Origin: Calditrichota bacterium
GTDB taxonomy: Bacteria > Calditrichota > Calditrichia > RBG-13-44-9 > J042
Length of the DNA: 62,061 nucleotides
Direction of reading: 5' to 3'
NCBI GenBank assembly: GCA_013150955.1
Contig: JAADJD010000032.1
Location: 1-62,061, forward strand
The notes under the pieces are model-generated. The model saw nothing but the letters and a program-made list of their open reading frames with translations. It had not been told where the DNA came from and searched no databases. Position 1 is the first letter of the stretch. Every line of letters begins with the position of its first letter. The position numbers were made by a program, and so were the translations under genes. Below are positions 33,987 through 43,458 of this stretch, one piece after another.

Positions 33987-35453
33987 TTAATTAAATTGCT
34001 GGATCAGGTCAATGATGAACCGCACCCCGTTTATCAGGTTTCGGGTGGAGATGCGTTCATTGATACCGTGAATGCGCGGCAGATCATCGTTTCGAAATTG
34101 CAGGGGCAGAAACCGATACACCGCCCGCGAGACACTGTAGTAGTACCGGGAATCGGTTGCCCCCAGCACCGTGTAAGGTGCCACCAGGGTACCGGGAAAA
34201 ATTCGCCGAATGCTGTGCGAAACCCGGCGAAACGCCTCCCCATCGATGGGTGAAACGGGAGACGGATTGATGGCCAATTTGCCGTAAATGTCGATGTGAA
34301 TGGATGGATCATCGATGACTTTGCGGACGTGCTCAATGACCTGTTCCACGCTTTCCCCGGGTCGAATCCGGAAATTGACCAGGGCGGTGGCTTTTGCGGG
34401 CAGGATGTTGGATTTGACTCCACCGTGAATCACCGTCACCGCGGAGGTGGTGCGCACCAGGGCATTGGTTGCCGGTTGTTTTTCCAGTTGCCGAATAAGC
34501 AGGGGGCTAAACAGCCAGCGATTGGCGATAATCAATCGCGGCAAAAACGGCATGTGCCTGCCTACTGCATCGAAGAACGCCCGGGTAGGCCCTGTGATGG
34601 CCGCAGGCAGGGGATGATTTTCCAGCCGCTGAATGGCCGCCGCCAGCCTTCCGATGGCCGTGTGACGCGGCGGCATGGAGGAGTGTCCCGGTGTACCGCG
34701 GGCAGTCAGGCACAGGGTCACGTATCCCTTTTCCGCAATACCCACCATGGCTACTGGACGGTTGATGCCCGCAATGCCATCCTTTAAAATGGTGCCGCCC
34801 TCGTCCAGTACCAGCTCAAATTCCAGGCCCTGCTCCTGGAACAACCGGGCCATGTGACGCGCCCCCTCCAGTCCCCCAATTTCCTCATCGTGGCCAATGG
34901 CCACATAAATCGAACGCTGCGGGCGAAATCCCCGGCCAATCAAATACTCCAGTGCTTCCAGTGTGATCATCGTACCCGCCTTGTCATCAATGGCGCCCCG
35001 TCCCCAGATGAATCCATCGGCAATGGCACCGGAAAACGGCGGCTGACGCCAGGCCCCCAGCGTGGCACTATCCACCGGAACCACATCATAGTGAGCCAGA
35101 AATAACAACGGCTTCTGGCTGGCCTCCGCTCCCGGCCAGTGTAAAATCAAGCTCCATCGATTCACCGATTGAACATGCAGGGTCGAAAAAACGCCCGGAA
35201 AGCGAGTGGACAGGAAGGTCAGAAACGCCCGAAATGCCGCTGTGTCCCGTCTGGCATCGTCACGGGAAATCGTTGGAAATTGAAGGGCCCGGGAAAATCG
35301 TTCTACCATTTTCAGGGAATCGGCTGCGGAGATCTCCGGTAGTTTATCGGAGGGAATCTTCACTTCCTCCGGTTGAAATCGCCAGGTATTCCCAACCAGC
35401 ACCACCACCAACAGGATCAATCCCGCAATGATCCAGCGAAAAACGTGCTTCAT
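33987..35453 (-). CDS. M20-family metallopeptidase (PM20D1/CPS1-like)
   Basis: A 488-residue protein with an N-terminal signal-anchor (WIIAGLILLVVVLVGNTW). The M20 di-metal core is clear: LLFLAHYDVVPVD (His ligand), IWGRGAIDDKAGTMITLEAL (bridging Asp), GHDEEIGGLEGAR (catalytic Glu pair), LDEGG, and a terminal segment ending PYTVLGATDSRYY. The order and length fit the carboxypeptidase S / PM20D1 subgroup, which cleaves or forms N-acyl amino acids or hydrolyses dipeptides. It probably acts on the periplasmic face. The stop codon coincides with the target duplication of the adjoining repeat. Confidence 0.92.
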   Translation of the reverse strand: MKHVFRWIIAGLILLVVVLVGNTWRFQPEEVKIPSDKLPEISAADSLKMVERFSRALQFPTISRDDARRDTAAFRAFLTFLSTRFPGVFSTLHVQSVNRWSLILHWPGAEASQKPLLFLAHYDVVPVDSATLGAWRQPPFSGAIADGFIWGRGAIDDKAGTMITLEALEYLIGRGFRPQRSIYVAIGHDEEIGGLEGARHMARLFQEQGLEFELVLDEGGTILKDGIAGINRPVAMVGIAEKGYVTLCLTARGTPGHSSMPPRHTAIGRLAAAIQRLENHPLPAAITGPTRAFFDAVGRHMPFLPRLIIANRWLFSPLLIRQLEKQPATNALVRTTSAVTVIHGGVKSNILPAKATALVNFRIRPGESVEQVIEHVRKVIDDPSIHIDIYGKLAINPSPVSPIDGEAFRRVSHSIRRIFPGTLVAPYTVLGATDSRYYYSVSRAVYRFLPLQFRNDDLPRIHGINERISTRNLINGVRFIIDLIQQFN

Positions 35454-35473
35454 ACAATTCCCCTTTCTTTCAT

Positions 35474-35639
35474 CCCAGATTATACATTAGCCTACGAATG
35501 ACACGAATTAACACCAATAAAAATAATAGAATACACTGGATTCTATCCTGGATGAAAATGTTTTCCCAGATATATTCGCTATTTTGTTGATTTTTTTCGA
35601 ATTCATTCGCGTGATTCGTGTTTTAACACATTATTTGGG
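35474..35639. repeat. MITE-like element, copy 12
   Basis: Left end CCCAGATTATACATTAG, right end CACATTATTTGGG, with exact flanking TTCAT repeats (35469-35473, 35640-35644). It lies 20 bases upstream of the M20 peptidase start. Between 35645 and 35809 nothing gene-like is seen. Confidence 0.85.
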
Positions 35640-35809
35640 TTCATTTCAACAGGTGCTTAAAACCATTTTATCCGTCGTTCGACTGGTTCAACAGGGTGCC
35701 CTTCCCCCCATTTAGCCCCACCGGCGATAAAATTCACCACCCCACTGCCTTCTCCCGATGCCGAAGCGAAGACAAATCGCCTCGGCAGAGGCCCCCCATC
35801 GAAAAAAAT

Positions 35810-36532
35810 CTACGGGTTTTTCTTCTGCCTGCGAAACAGCGGAGTGGTTACCGCCCACAGCACATATCCTGATGCCAGGGTAATCAGCCCCAGCAGCGAG
35901 AGGATCCGCAGGATCCAGTTGTTAAAATTCTCCCGTTCTTTGAAATCAAGGATGTGAAGCATCCACAGAAAGTCAAAGCCTCGCCAGATGTGATTGCGAT
36001 GGGCGGTTACCCGCCCGCTGTTGGCATGCACGTACACCCGCGTCCCCTTCCAGTAATCGAAATCAATCCGATACGCCGGAATGGGCCCCTTGTATTCCCC
36101 ACCCTTTTGCTCAATCCAGTGAACGGCCTTGATGGGCACTCTGGGCCGGAAATCGGCACGGGCGATCTCAATGGCCATTTCCCGGGAGATGGGAGAAAGT
36201 TTATTGCCGCTTCGGGCATCGAACATCTCCACCCGATCGTTATCCTGGTACAGGCGATAAACCGGACGTTCCCGAAACGTGGCCAGCTCTATTCGCTCCA
36301 CAAACGTCAGGCTTGTGTTCTTTAAAATAGAATCCGGAGGGAGAAAACCGGAGTGGGATTTCACATTCACCGGCTCTGCAGGAACGCGATCGGTAGTTCC
36401 CCGGACGTCATCAATATGAAACCAGGAGAAATAGAATCCACCCAGCGTCCAGAAGAACAGCTGGATTCCCACCAGGCTTCCCAGCCGGCGGTGCCACTTG
36501 CGGGAAAATTTCTGAATCGCGCGTCGATTCAT
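35810..36532 (-). CDS. PepSY-domain membrane protein
   Basis: A 240-residue protein. An N-terminal transmembrane helix (LGSLVGIQLFFWTLGGFYFSW) and a C-terminal one (LSLLGLITLASGYVLWAVTTPLF) flank a periplasmic region. That region contains PepSY-like segments (SPISREMAIEIARADF; PAYRIDFDYWKGTRVYVHANSGRVTAHRN). The layout is that of small PepSY_TM-associated proteins, some of which are linked to iron or flavin-dependent reduction at the membrane. The histidines in WMLHILDF and the TM boundary could bind haem. No operon partner in close spacing. Confidence 0.85.
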   Translation of the reverse strand: MNRRAIQKFSRKWHRRLGSLVGIQLFFWTLGGFYFSWFHIDDVRGTTDRVPAEPVNVKSHSGFLPPDSILKNTSLTFVERIELATFRERPVYRLYQDNDRVEMFDARSGNKLSPISREMAIEIARADFRPRVPIKAVHWIEQKGGEYKGPIPAYRIDFDYWKGTRVYVHANSGRVTAHRNHIWRGFDFLWMLHILDFKERENFNNWILRILSLLGLITLASGYVLWAVTTPLFRRQKKNP

Positions 36533-36775
36533 CCGTTCATCCTCTGCTTTTGGTTTCCTTCTGGTTCTTTCGCCGCCTCATCAACCACTCCGGTACAATC
36601 CGGTTTCTCCCTCCATCCCTGAACCAGAGAATCCGATGGGGATATTTATTGAATTCTGCCTGGCGTTTTGTCCGATCATTGGACAGCCATCCTGTTCGCT
36701 CCATGAACAACGTTCATTTTTCCAGAGACCATTTTACCGCCAGAGCAATTTACTTAATTCCAAGTAATGTAATAA

Positions 36776-36922
36776 CCCGAGAATCACACGAATGAAACCC
36801 AAAATATCCCCAAAATTGCGAATAAACTTTAAAACAAATTTTCATCCGGATATTATCCGATGGTTTTTATTATTTTTATTTGTGTTCATTCGTGTCATTC
36901 GTGGTCTAATGCATATTCAGGG
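36776..36922. repeat. MITE-like element, copy 13 (inverted, shortened)
   Basis: The left end has lost about 18 bases (CCCGAGAATCACACG), and the right end is GCATATTCAGGG. No matching flanking repeat remains. It occupies most of the gap before the gamma-glutamyltransferase stop. Nothing else is visible between 36533 and 36775. Confidence 0.7.
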
Positions 36923-36969
36923 TCGCTCCACCAACCAGTAGCCGGTGCCATTCGCCAGGGATCCGGAAG

Positions 36970-38667
36970 TTAGTAGCCGGCTGCCTGACCGTCTTTTCGG
37001 GATTCCGACGCACCGTAGTACACCCTGTTTTTTGCATCGTACATGATGGCCTGATATCCGCCGTATCCCCCGCTGCTGAAGCGAATCCGATGTCCCCGTC
37101 GCATCAACTCCCGAATGACTTCATAGTCGAAGCCGGTTTCCAGGTGCACCCAGCCGCCATCGGTCATCTTTCCACCCGTGGGTTGAGACGATCCGCTATG
37201 GCGAATGCGCGGGGCATCCCCGGCTTCCTGAATATTCATTCCAAAATCGATGATATTGATCAAAATCTGGACGTGTCCCTGGGGCTGCATATCGCCCCCC
37301 ATAACGCCAAAGCTTAAAAAGGGTTCACCGTCTTTGGTTACAAATCCCGGAATGATGGTGTGAAAGGGTCGTTTGTGAGGGGCGTAGGTGTTGAAATGGC
37401 CCTCTTCCAGGGTGAACAATTCGCCCCGATCCTGCAGGATGAAACCCAGGTCATCCGGGGTCATTCCCGAACCCATTCCCCGGAAATTGCTTTGAATCAG
37501 CGAGACCATGTTGCCTTCGGCATCGGCCACGGTCAGGTAGATGGTGTCGCCGGCTTCCAGAGCAGGGTTCCCGGCATCGTAGCGCCGGGCCGCCCGTTTG
37601 GGATCGATTAACGCCCGACGTTTTGCCGCATATTCTTTAGATATCAATTCTTTGACCGGAATTTTATTAAAATCCGGATCGGCGTAAAATTTGGCGCGAT
37701 CTTCAAACACCAGCTTCTTGGCTTCCACAAAATAGTGAATGTAATCGGCACTGCCGAATCCCATGCTCCGAATGTCGTAGCCTTCCAGGATGTTCAACAT
37801 TTGCAAAACCGCAATTCCCTGACCATTGGGCGGCAACTGCCACACATCATAGCCCCGATAGTTCGTGGAAACCGGCTCCACCCATTCCGACCGGTGATCT
37901 TCAAAGTCCTTCATGGTCAGGAATCCCCCGTTGCGCTGCATGTAATCAACAATGGTACGGGCAATTTCCCCGCGGTAAAACACATCCCTTCCCCCACGGG
38001 CAATCTTTTCCAGCGTATTGGCCAGATAGGGATTGCGGAAGATTTCTCCCTTTCTCGGTGCCCGTCCATTGATGGTAAAAATCTTCTCGAAATTGGGATA
38101 CTTCCTGAGAATCGGCACACTCCGCTGCCAGTAATACGCAATGAGTTCACTGACCGGAAAGCCCTCCCGTGCATAGCGGATGGCCGGTTCCAGAATTTCT
38201 TCCATGGACAAACGTCCAAACTTTTTATGCAATTCGAACCAGCCGTCCACACATCCCGGAACGGTGACCGGCAAGGGGCCATGAGAAGGGATTTTCTTGT
38301 AGCCATTCTTTTTGAAGTATTCCAGCGTCAGGGCATAGGGGGAACGGCCACTGGCATTCAAACCGTACAGCTTTTTCGTTTTGGCATCCCAGACGATGGC
38401 AAACAGATCGCCTCCGATTCCGTTGCCGGTGGGTTCCATCAGTCCCAGGGCAGCATTGGCCGCTATGGCGGCATCCACGGCCGACCCGCCCTTTTTTAAA
38501 ATGTCCAGGGCAATCTGCGTGGCCAGTGGCTGGCTGGTCGCCGCCATGCCGTTTCGGGCAATCACTTCCGAACGCGTGGCAAATTTCCTTCCTGTAATTC
38601 GATCACCCGAATAAGCCTCTATACCGATCAAAACAATAAGGATTCCTAACAGCCAAACTCTCATCAT
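36970..38667 (-). CDS. ggt: Gamma-glutamyltransferase family (Ntn hydrolase)
   Basis: A 565-residue exported protein. The N-terminal signal is followed by the family core NGMAATSQPLATQIALDILKKGGSAVDAAIAANAALGLMEPTGNGIGGD. The autocatalytic nucleophile is the threonine in GDTIYLTVADAEGNMVSLIQSNF near residue 370, corresponding to DTTH-SVVD-GN in characterised enzymes. It would be self-cleaved into two subunits. SYGSG-type pocket residues appear as RGMGSGM, and GVMGGDMQPQGHVQ follows. It transfers or hydrolyses gamma-glutamyl groups of glutathione-like thiols or peptides in the periplasm. It lies 33 bases after the DUF885 gene stop, probably co-transcribed. Confidence 0.93.
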   Translation of the reverse strand: MMRVWLLGILIVLIGIEAYSGDRITGRKFATRSEVIARNGMAATSQPLATQIALDILKKGGSAVDAAIAANAALGLMEPTGNGIGGDLFAIVWDAKTKKLYGLNASGRSPYALTLEYFKKNGYKKIPSHGPLPVTVPGCVDGWFELHKKFGRLSMEEILEPAIRYAREGFPVSELIAYYWQRSVPILRKYPNFEKIFTINGRAPRKGEIFRNPYLANTLEKIARGGRDVFYRGEIARTIVDYMQRNGGFLTMKDFEDHRSEWVEPVSTNYRGYDVWQLPPNGQGIAVLQMLNILEGYDIRSMGFGSADYIHYFVEAKKLVFEDRAKFYADPDFNKIPVKELISKEYAAKRRALIDPKRAARRYDAGNPALEAGDTIYLTVADAEGNMVSLIQSNFRGMGSGMTPDDLGFILQDRGELFTLEEGHFNTYAPHKRPFHTIIPGFVTKDGEPFLSFGVMGGDMQPQGHVQILINIIDFGMNIQEAGDAPRIRHSGSSQPTGGKMTDGGWVHLETGFDYEVIRELMRRGHRIRFSSGGYGGYQAIMYDAKNRVYYGASESRKDGQAAGY

Positions 38668-38700
38668 GGCACCTCACAACGTTTCGGTTTTAACTCGGGT

Positions 38701-40422
38701 TTATAATCCCATTAACTCTTTCACAAATTTTGGTGGTGGGGAACCGTAGGACAGCATCTGATCGTGCATCTGTTTCAAGCTCCGCGAGCGACCATATCGG
38801 GCTTCATAGGCAGATCGGATGGCGTTGATTTCCTCGTTGCCCACAAAATAGGTGGACAATTGGGTGGACGTCAGACAGGCCCGTCGCCATTTTCCGGCGG
38901 CTTCCCCTTCTTCCTGAAAGCCTTCCTTCATCATTAGCTCCATGGCCTCCGCCTCGGTCATGTTACCGGCATGAATCTTCTGGTCGATGATGGCATTAAT
39001 GATGAGCCGCAGGCGCATCTTCAACTGCTGCATTTTTACTTCAGGGCCACCGAATCCGTGTTCGACCATCAACTGTTCGGCGTAAGTGGCCCAGCCTTCC
39101 ACAAACGTTCCACTGCTGAAGATGGCCCGGATCAGGGTGGGCGCTTTGAATTTATTTGCATGTGCCAGCTGTAAATAATGGCCCGGTACCGCCTCGTGGA
39201 TGGTCAGATCCTGGAGCATGTAATTGTTGTACTCGCGAAAATAGGATTCCACCCGCTCGGGACTCCAGTTCGCCGGCGGTGGAGAAATGGCATAAAATGT
39301 CTCGCCATGCTCTTCCAGAGGGCCAGGGGCATCGCAATAGGCAACCGCAATTCCGCGCTGAAACTCCGGCATCACAATGATCCGGATGGGTTCATCGGGA
39401 ACGCTGACCAGTTGTTTGTCGCGGACAAACTGGGTACAGGCCTTCAGGTACTGGCGTGCCAGATCCACAATGTTATCGGCAGTAGGATGATCATCGGCCA
39501 GACGATCCAGCACTTTCCGAATCACCTGCTGTTGATCCAGTTGCTCCGGGTCTTCATCCGGGAAGAAACGCTGGAATAACGGCAACGCGGTGCGGAACAT
39601 CTCGTCCCGGGTTTCCCGAAGCGCCGTTTCTGCCCGTCGGAGAATGTCTTCGGGAGGCAAATCGGAAAAAAGGGTGTACTTCAACTTCTGGCGGTATTTC
39701 ACCGCCCCCAGTCGAAAATCTCCCCTGGAACGAGGCAACAGATCCTTCTCCAACCAGCGCCCGTATTCCCGCAATGCCACCACGGCTTCCTGCTGCACGG
39801 GTTCAATCTTGGCTTTCAGTTCCGGTACCTGCTCCAGAAACGCGTTGAGTTCATTCTCAATCAAATTAATCGTCCCACGATTCTGCAAAATGGCCGTTTC
39901 CGTATGAATCCGCGGTGGATTCTTGAGATTCATCATGGCCGCCTGGATCACCTCCGGCACCTGCTTCAAACGGGCTGCCACATTTTGCAACCGCTCCTCC
40001 AGTGGGGCAAATTCCCTGGCCAATAAAGCGTAAATGGCACTACCAACGTTGTAAACCAGAGGATTCCACTCGTACTCCCGAAGGGTATCCAGCTGAAAAA
40101 TCATTGATTGCAAATGGTTGCGTAAAATCTGATAATCAATCCGATTGGTCGTGGACAATCGATGGGGATCTATACTCTTTAGCGAATCCAGATAACGACG
40201 ATTCAACTGCAAGCTGGCGCGAAATCCCCGTTGACTGTAATCATTTAACCGATGGTCATAACGGTGATCGCCCAGATAGGTCGCATATTCCGGATACAAT
40301 TCCAGCATTGCTTCGATGTACTGATTGGCCAGCCGAACAAACTCTTGATCGGCATCCGGGCGTGCGGTACATGAAAACATGACAAAAGCCATCAGCCCCA
40401 TCAAGATAAAATACTTATTCAT
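38701..40422 (-). CDS. DUF885 family metallopeptidase-like lipoprotein
   Basis: A 573-residue protein. The N-terminus MNKYFILMGLMAFVMFSC is a lipoprotein signal. The DUF885 hallmark HEAVPGHYLQLAH (an HExxxGH-type metal site), followed by FVEGWATYAEQL, lies at about residues 415-465. The preceding NRIDYQILRNHLQ and IRIIVMPEFQRG segments fit the family. DUF885 proteins resemble M32/M2-type zinc peptidases, but few have assigned substrates. First gene of a two-gene unit with gamma-glutamyltransferase, suggesting cooperation in peptide breakdown. Confidence 0.9.
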   Translation of the reverse strand: MNKYFILMGLMAFVMFSCTARPDADQEFVRLANQYIEAMLELYPEYATYLGDHRYDHRLNDYSQRGFRASLQLNRRYLDSLKSIDPHRLSTTNRIDYQILRNHLQSMIFQLDTLREYEWNPLVYNVGSAIYALLAREFAPLEERLQNVAARLKQVPEVIQAAMMNLKNPPRIHTETAILQNRGTINLIENELNAFLEQVPELKAKIEPVQQEAVVALREYGRWLEKDLLPRSRGDFRLGAVKYRQKLKYTLFSDLPPEDILRRAETALRETRDEMFRTALPLFQRFFPDEDPEQLDQQQVIRKVLDRLADDHPTADNIVDLARQYLKACTQFVRDKQLVSVPDEPIRIIVMPEFQRGIAVAYCDAPGPLEEHGETFYAISPPPANWSPERVESYFREYNNYMLQDLTIHEAVPGHYLQLAHANKFKAPTLIRAIFSSGTFVEGWATYAEQLMVEHGFGGPEVKMQQLKMRLRLIINAIIDQKIHAGNMTEAEAMELMMKEGFQEEGEAAGKWRRACLTSTQLSTYFVGNEEINAIRSAYEARYGRSRSLKQMHDQMLSYGSPPPKFVKELMGL

Positions 40423-40759
40423 AGCGCCCCCTCCATTTCATCTAAACATCTTTCTTTTCTTGCTTTCGCGATTCTTAAAAGGTTAATCGAAGCGATTTCA
40501 ACCGAAATCGGGCCGGTGTTCTGGACAAAAACGTGCAAAACGTTAAAAGTGGAAGCCTGCGGACAAGTGGATGCAAGGCTGGATAAAATATCAAATCTAT
40601 CATTGAAAAGACCCGACTTATTCAGTGAATCCCGTCAAAAATACAAGCCATAACATAATTATCTGAGGGCAATTTATCAAGAAGAGAAAGAGAAAAGCCG
40701 GGAAAATCTTTTGAGGGAAGGACGCAATGTGTCTGAATTTGATGTTTATATCAACTTCA

Positions 40760-41017
40760 ATGTTGCATGAAACCACAAATCACGCGAATGAATTCGAATA
40801 ATCCCAAATAATGCATTAAACCGCGAATCACACGAATGAAACCAGAAAATACCTACAAAATCGCGAATATATCCAGGGAAACATTTTCATCCAGATACAA
40901 TCCAATGTACTTTATTTGTTTTATTTGTGTTAATTCGTGTAATTCGTGGTCTAATGCATTATTTGGGTTTATTTGTGTGAATTCGCGTCATTCGTAGGAT
41001 AATGCACATCATCCGGG
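40760..41017. repeat. Composite MITE-like element, copy 14 (inverted)
   Basis: A full copy (CCCAAATAATGC at 40803 to GCATTATTTGGG at 40967) carries an extra left arm (TGTTGCATGAAACCAC to TCGAATAAT) and an extra right arm (TTTATTTGTGTG to CATCATCCGGG). The junctions AATAAT|CCC and GGG|TTTATT are the same as in the composite at 33.7 kb. The stretch 40423-40759 has no gene. Confidence 0.78.
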
Positions 41018-41030
41018 CTCATCCAAAATA

Positions 41031-41068
41031 AAAGGGCCCCGGATCCACATAGGAATCCAGGGCCCTTT
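41031..41068 (-). terminator. Terminator after the 716-residue surface protein gene
   Basis: Stem AAAGGGCCC / GGGCCCTTT (41031-41039, 41060-41068), with inner GGAT / ATCC pairing. On the minus strand it ends in a T run. Confidence 0.8.
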
Positions 41069-41099
41069 GTTTGGGGAGAGACACGCCAGTAAATCCGGA

Positions 41100-43250
41100 T
41101 TATTTCATCAGCACCATTGCTTTGGTTTGAATGCCGTCAGCAGTCTTCAGCTGGTAGAAGTACAATCCCGATGCCACCCGATTCCCCTGATCATCGGTTG
41201 CATTCCAGATGAACTTGTAGCTACCCTGCTTCATCACACCGTCGAACAGCACCTTCACCTTCTGACCCAGCACGTTGTAGATCACCAGAGAAGCCCGCTG
41301 GCTACGCGCCATATCCACCCGAATGGTTGTGCTCGGGTTAAACGGATTGGGATAGGCATCATACAGGCGGGTGGTACGGATAACGGATGCCTGATCCCCT
41401 TCGTCGATGGAGACCACCCGGGTGATTTCAATGCTCACCTGCGGATTCAGGCCAGTTTGCTCATCCACCTCGATAATCTCGGTGGCATCTTCGTAACCAT
41501 AACCGGTGGCCAGAATTTCGTAAGTTCCGTAGGTTTCGATCGGCAGTTCGAATTGACCGGTTTCATCTGAATAGCCAGCAGCGAACCACTCGGTTTCACC
41601 CACTTTTCGCACGTAGACGGTGATGCCACTCAGATCATCCGTCGATTGGGTGGGAATACCACCGGGAGGCGTTAAAACAGTAATGTCCCCACTCACTTTA
41701 CCCAGGGCCGTACTCAGATCCCGTTTGGCCAGCACAAAGTCGATGCCCTGACGATGGTCGTTGATCACCAGCGTATCTGCTTCTTCGGCAGAGAGTTTGT
41801 CATCGTAGAATTCGGGGATGTAGTCAAAGCCACCCCAGGCTTGCAGAACAACCACAGTGCCTCTGGGGAAACCAATCAGTTCATAGTAGCCCTGCTCATC
41901 GATCTGAGCATACTGGACACCCACCGTGCTGTAGGCAATCACCTGACCAAAAGGCGGTACGGATCCGTCATCCCCAACCACACGACCGGAAATGGTAAAT
42001 TGCGTATCCGTGGGCACCGGTGTTAACGAAAAGTCGATGCCACTCACCGTATCGTTGGGCATAATGGGGATGGGATCGGCCGTCAAATACGTGGGCTGAT
42101 TGTCATAAAATTCCACAAAATATCCATCCTTAAAAGAGAACCCAATTACCGAATCGGCAGCCAGGAAGGTCTTGCCTTCGTAGAAATAATTACCGCTGGA
42201 GTCCGCAACCACATGGGCCTTGTTGTAAATGCTGTAATGCACATTGTAACTGACGAACGCGACATGAGCACCCGGAATGGGATCGCCCGTGCTCTCATCG
42301 GTTACCATACCGGTAATGGCGAAATCGGCCAGTTCAGTAATATCGGGCAAATTGAAGTCAATGCCGCTGGTATCACTCGTGACCTCGATTGGTGTGGCAT
42401 TGAACGGCAGGCGAGCATCTTCATAAAAAATGGTAATCAGGCTACGATGCTGCTGGATAAATCCGTCACAGCGAACGATGTAGGTATCATTGGGTTTCAA
42501 CTTAATGGTGTAATCGCCATTCATGTCTGGCATGGCAAAATAAATGCGGCCGGTGTTCAAAGAATGTGCAGTCACAAACACCCAGGTATAGTCTTCCACA
42601 TTGGCCACATTGCCACTCAACGTGCGGAATTCTTCCAGAACAATGTCCAGAAACTGGGTATCGTTCTCGGCAACGGTCACAAAATCATTCCAGTCCAGAT
42701 ATTCGCTGGACCCAGGAACCCGCACAAAGTATTCTCCAGCCGGAACTCCCTGGAAAAAGTCTCCGTTGCTGTCGGTAACGGCCACAAACAACGGCGAAGA
42801 CGATTCCACACTATCGCGATCCCACAGGGAACTATCCTGAATGGCATAAATAAACACGTTCACACCGGCTACACCCTGGCCTTTAAAGGACACATGACCG
42901 GCAATCGCCGAGTTGAATTTCGGCTCCAGGGCCATATCCACAGTCACCGTCTTTCCCACATCCACGGTCACATCCTGAGAAAATGGCTTATAATTCACCG
43001 TATCCCCGGAAGCCACGCGATAATTCCCCGCCACCACAAGCATCGAATAATTCCCATTCTGATCCGTGTACGTCGTCACGGTCACGTTGGAATCCAGATT
43101 CGTGATGTTTACCGGGAACAGAATGAGAGGCGAGCCATCGGTGCTCAGGGTGACCTTCCCCTCGATGGTTCCAAACTGGGGTACCTGAGCAAAGCCCACA
43201 AAGGCCATCAACAGTACGATGCTCAGGGTAACCATCCATTTGCGATTCAT
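41100..43250 (-). CDS. Secreted carboxypeptidase-regulatory-like repeat protein, type IX sorted
   Basis: A 716-residue protein. The signal peptide is (MNRKWMVTLSIVLLMAFVGFAQ). It then has about seven beta-sandwich repeats of the carboxypeptidase regulatory-like type, each with G-x-V/I opening, G-x-Y and L-P/V-x-G turns. Examples are GTIEGKVTLSTDGSPLILFP, AGHVSFKGQGVAGVNVFIYA, ITGMVTDESTGDPIPGAHVA and ISGRVVGDDGSVPPFGQVIA. The last 80 residues are a sorting domain (DAYPNPFNPSTTIRV, IYNVLGQKVKVLFD, ASGLYFYQLKT, ending KAMVLMK). AGGAGG precedes ATG 43250. It is likely a cell-surface structural or adhesive protein with no visible catalytic motif. Confidence 0.88.
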   Translation of the reverse strand: MNRKWMVTLSIVLLMAFVGFAQVPQFGTIEGKVTLSTDGSPLILFPVNITNLDSNVTVTTYTDQNGNYSMLVVAGNYRVASGDTVNYKPFSQDVTVDVGKTVTVDMALEPKFNSAIAGHVSFKGQGVAGVNVFIYAIQDSSLWDRDSVESSSPLFVAVTDSNGDFFQGVPAGEYFVRVPGSSEYLDWNDFVTVAENDTQFLDIVLEEFRTLSGNVANVEDYTWVFVTAHSLNTGRIYFAMPDMNGDYTIKLKPNDTYIVRCDGFIQQHRSLITIFYEDARLPFNATPIEVTSDTSGIDFNLPDITELADFAITGMVTDESTGDPIPGAHVAFVSYNVHYSIYNKAHVVADSSGNYFYEGKTFLAADSVIGFSFKDGYFVEFYDNQPTYLTADPIPIMPNDTVSGIDFSLTPVPTDTQFTISGRVVGDDGSVPPFGQVIAYSTVGVQYAQIDEQGYYELIGFPRGTVVVLQAWGGFDYIPEFYDDKLSAEEADTLVINDHRQGIDFVLAKRDLSTALGKVSGDITVLTPPGGIPTQSTDDLSGITVYVRKVGETEWFAAGYSDETGQFELPIETYGTYEILATGYGYEDATEIIEVDEQTGLNPQVSIEITRVVSIDEGDQASVIRTTRLYDAYPNPFNPSTTIRVDMARSQRASLVIYNVLGQKVKVLFDGVMKQGSYKFIWNATDDQGNRVASGLYFYQLKTADGIQTKAMVLMK

Positions 43251-43422
43251 ATAATTTTCCTCCTGTTTTTTGAACCGGTTTTATTAATACAACAAGTGTG
43301 CCAGGATAGCGAAGCAAACGGGCGCATCCCATTTCAGATATCCGAATATGAAATTCAATAATTCAAGAAAGCTGCATATTCATGCATGAAACACATTGGC
43401 CGGACAATAGCACAATTTGTCT

Positions 43423-43458
43423 TATGAAGTTTTTTCATAGATACGAAAAAACTTCATA
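43423..43458 (-). terminator. Perfect inverted repeat after the DUF5683-like gene
   Basis: TATGAAGTTTTTTC / GAAAAAACTTCATA, a perfect 14-bp stem with loop ATAGATAC. It abuts the stop codon at 43459. The T-rich stem suits an intrinsic terminator of the leftward kinase operon. Confidence 0.7.

Noticed and set aside
42213-43361. 382-codon plus-strand ORF opposite the surface protein gene
   Set aside because: Antisense to a protein with signal peptide and sorting domain; no family features, and His/Ile-rich composition.
43385-43402. Sigma-54 promoter (TTGG-N10-GCA) before the kinase operon end
   Set aside because: Spacing fits loosely, but it faces the wrong way for any gene nearby and the consensus TGGCAC/TTGC is poor.
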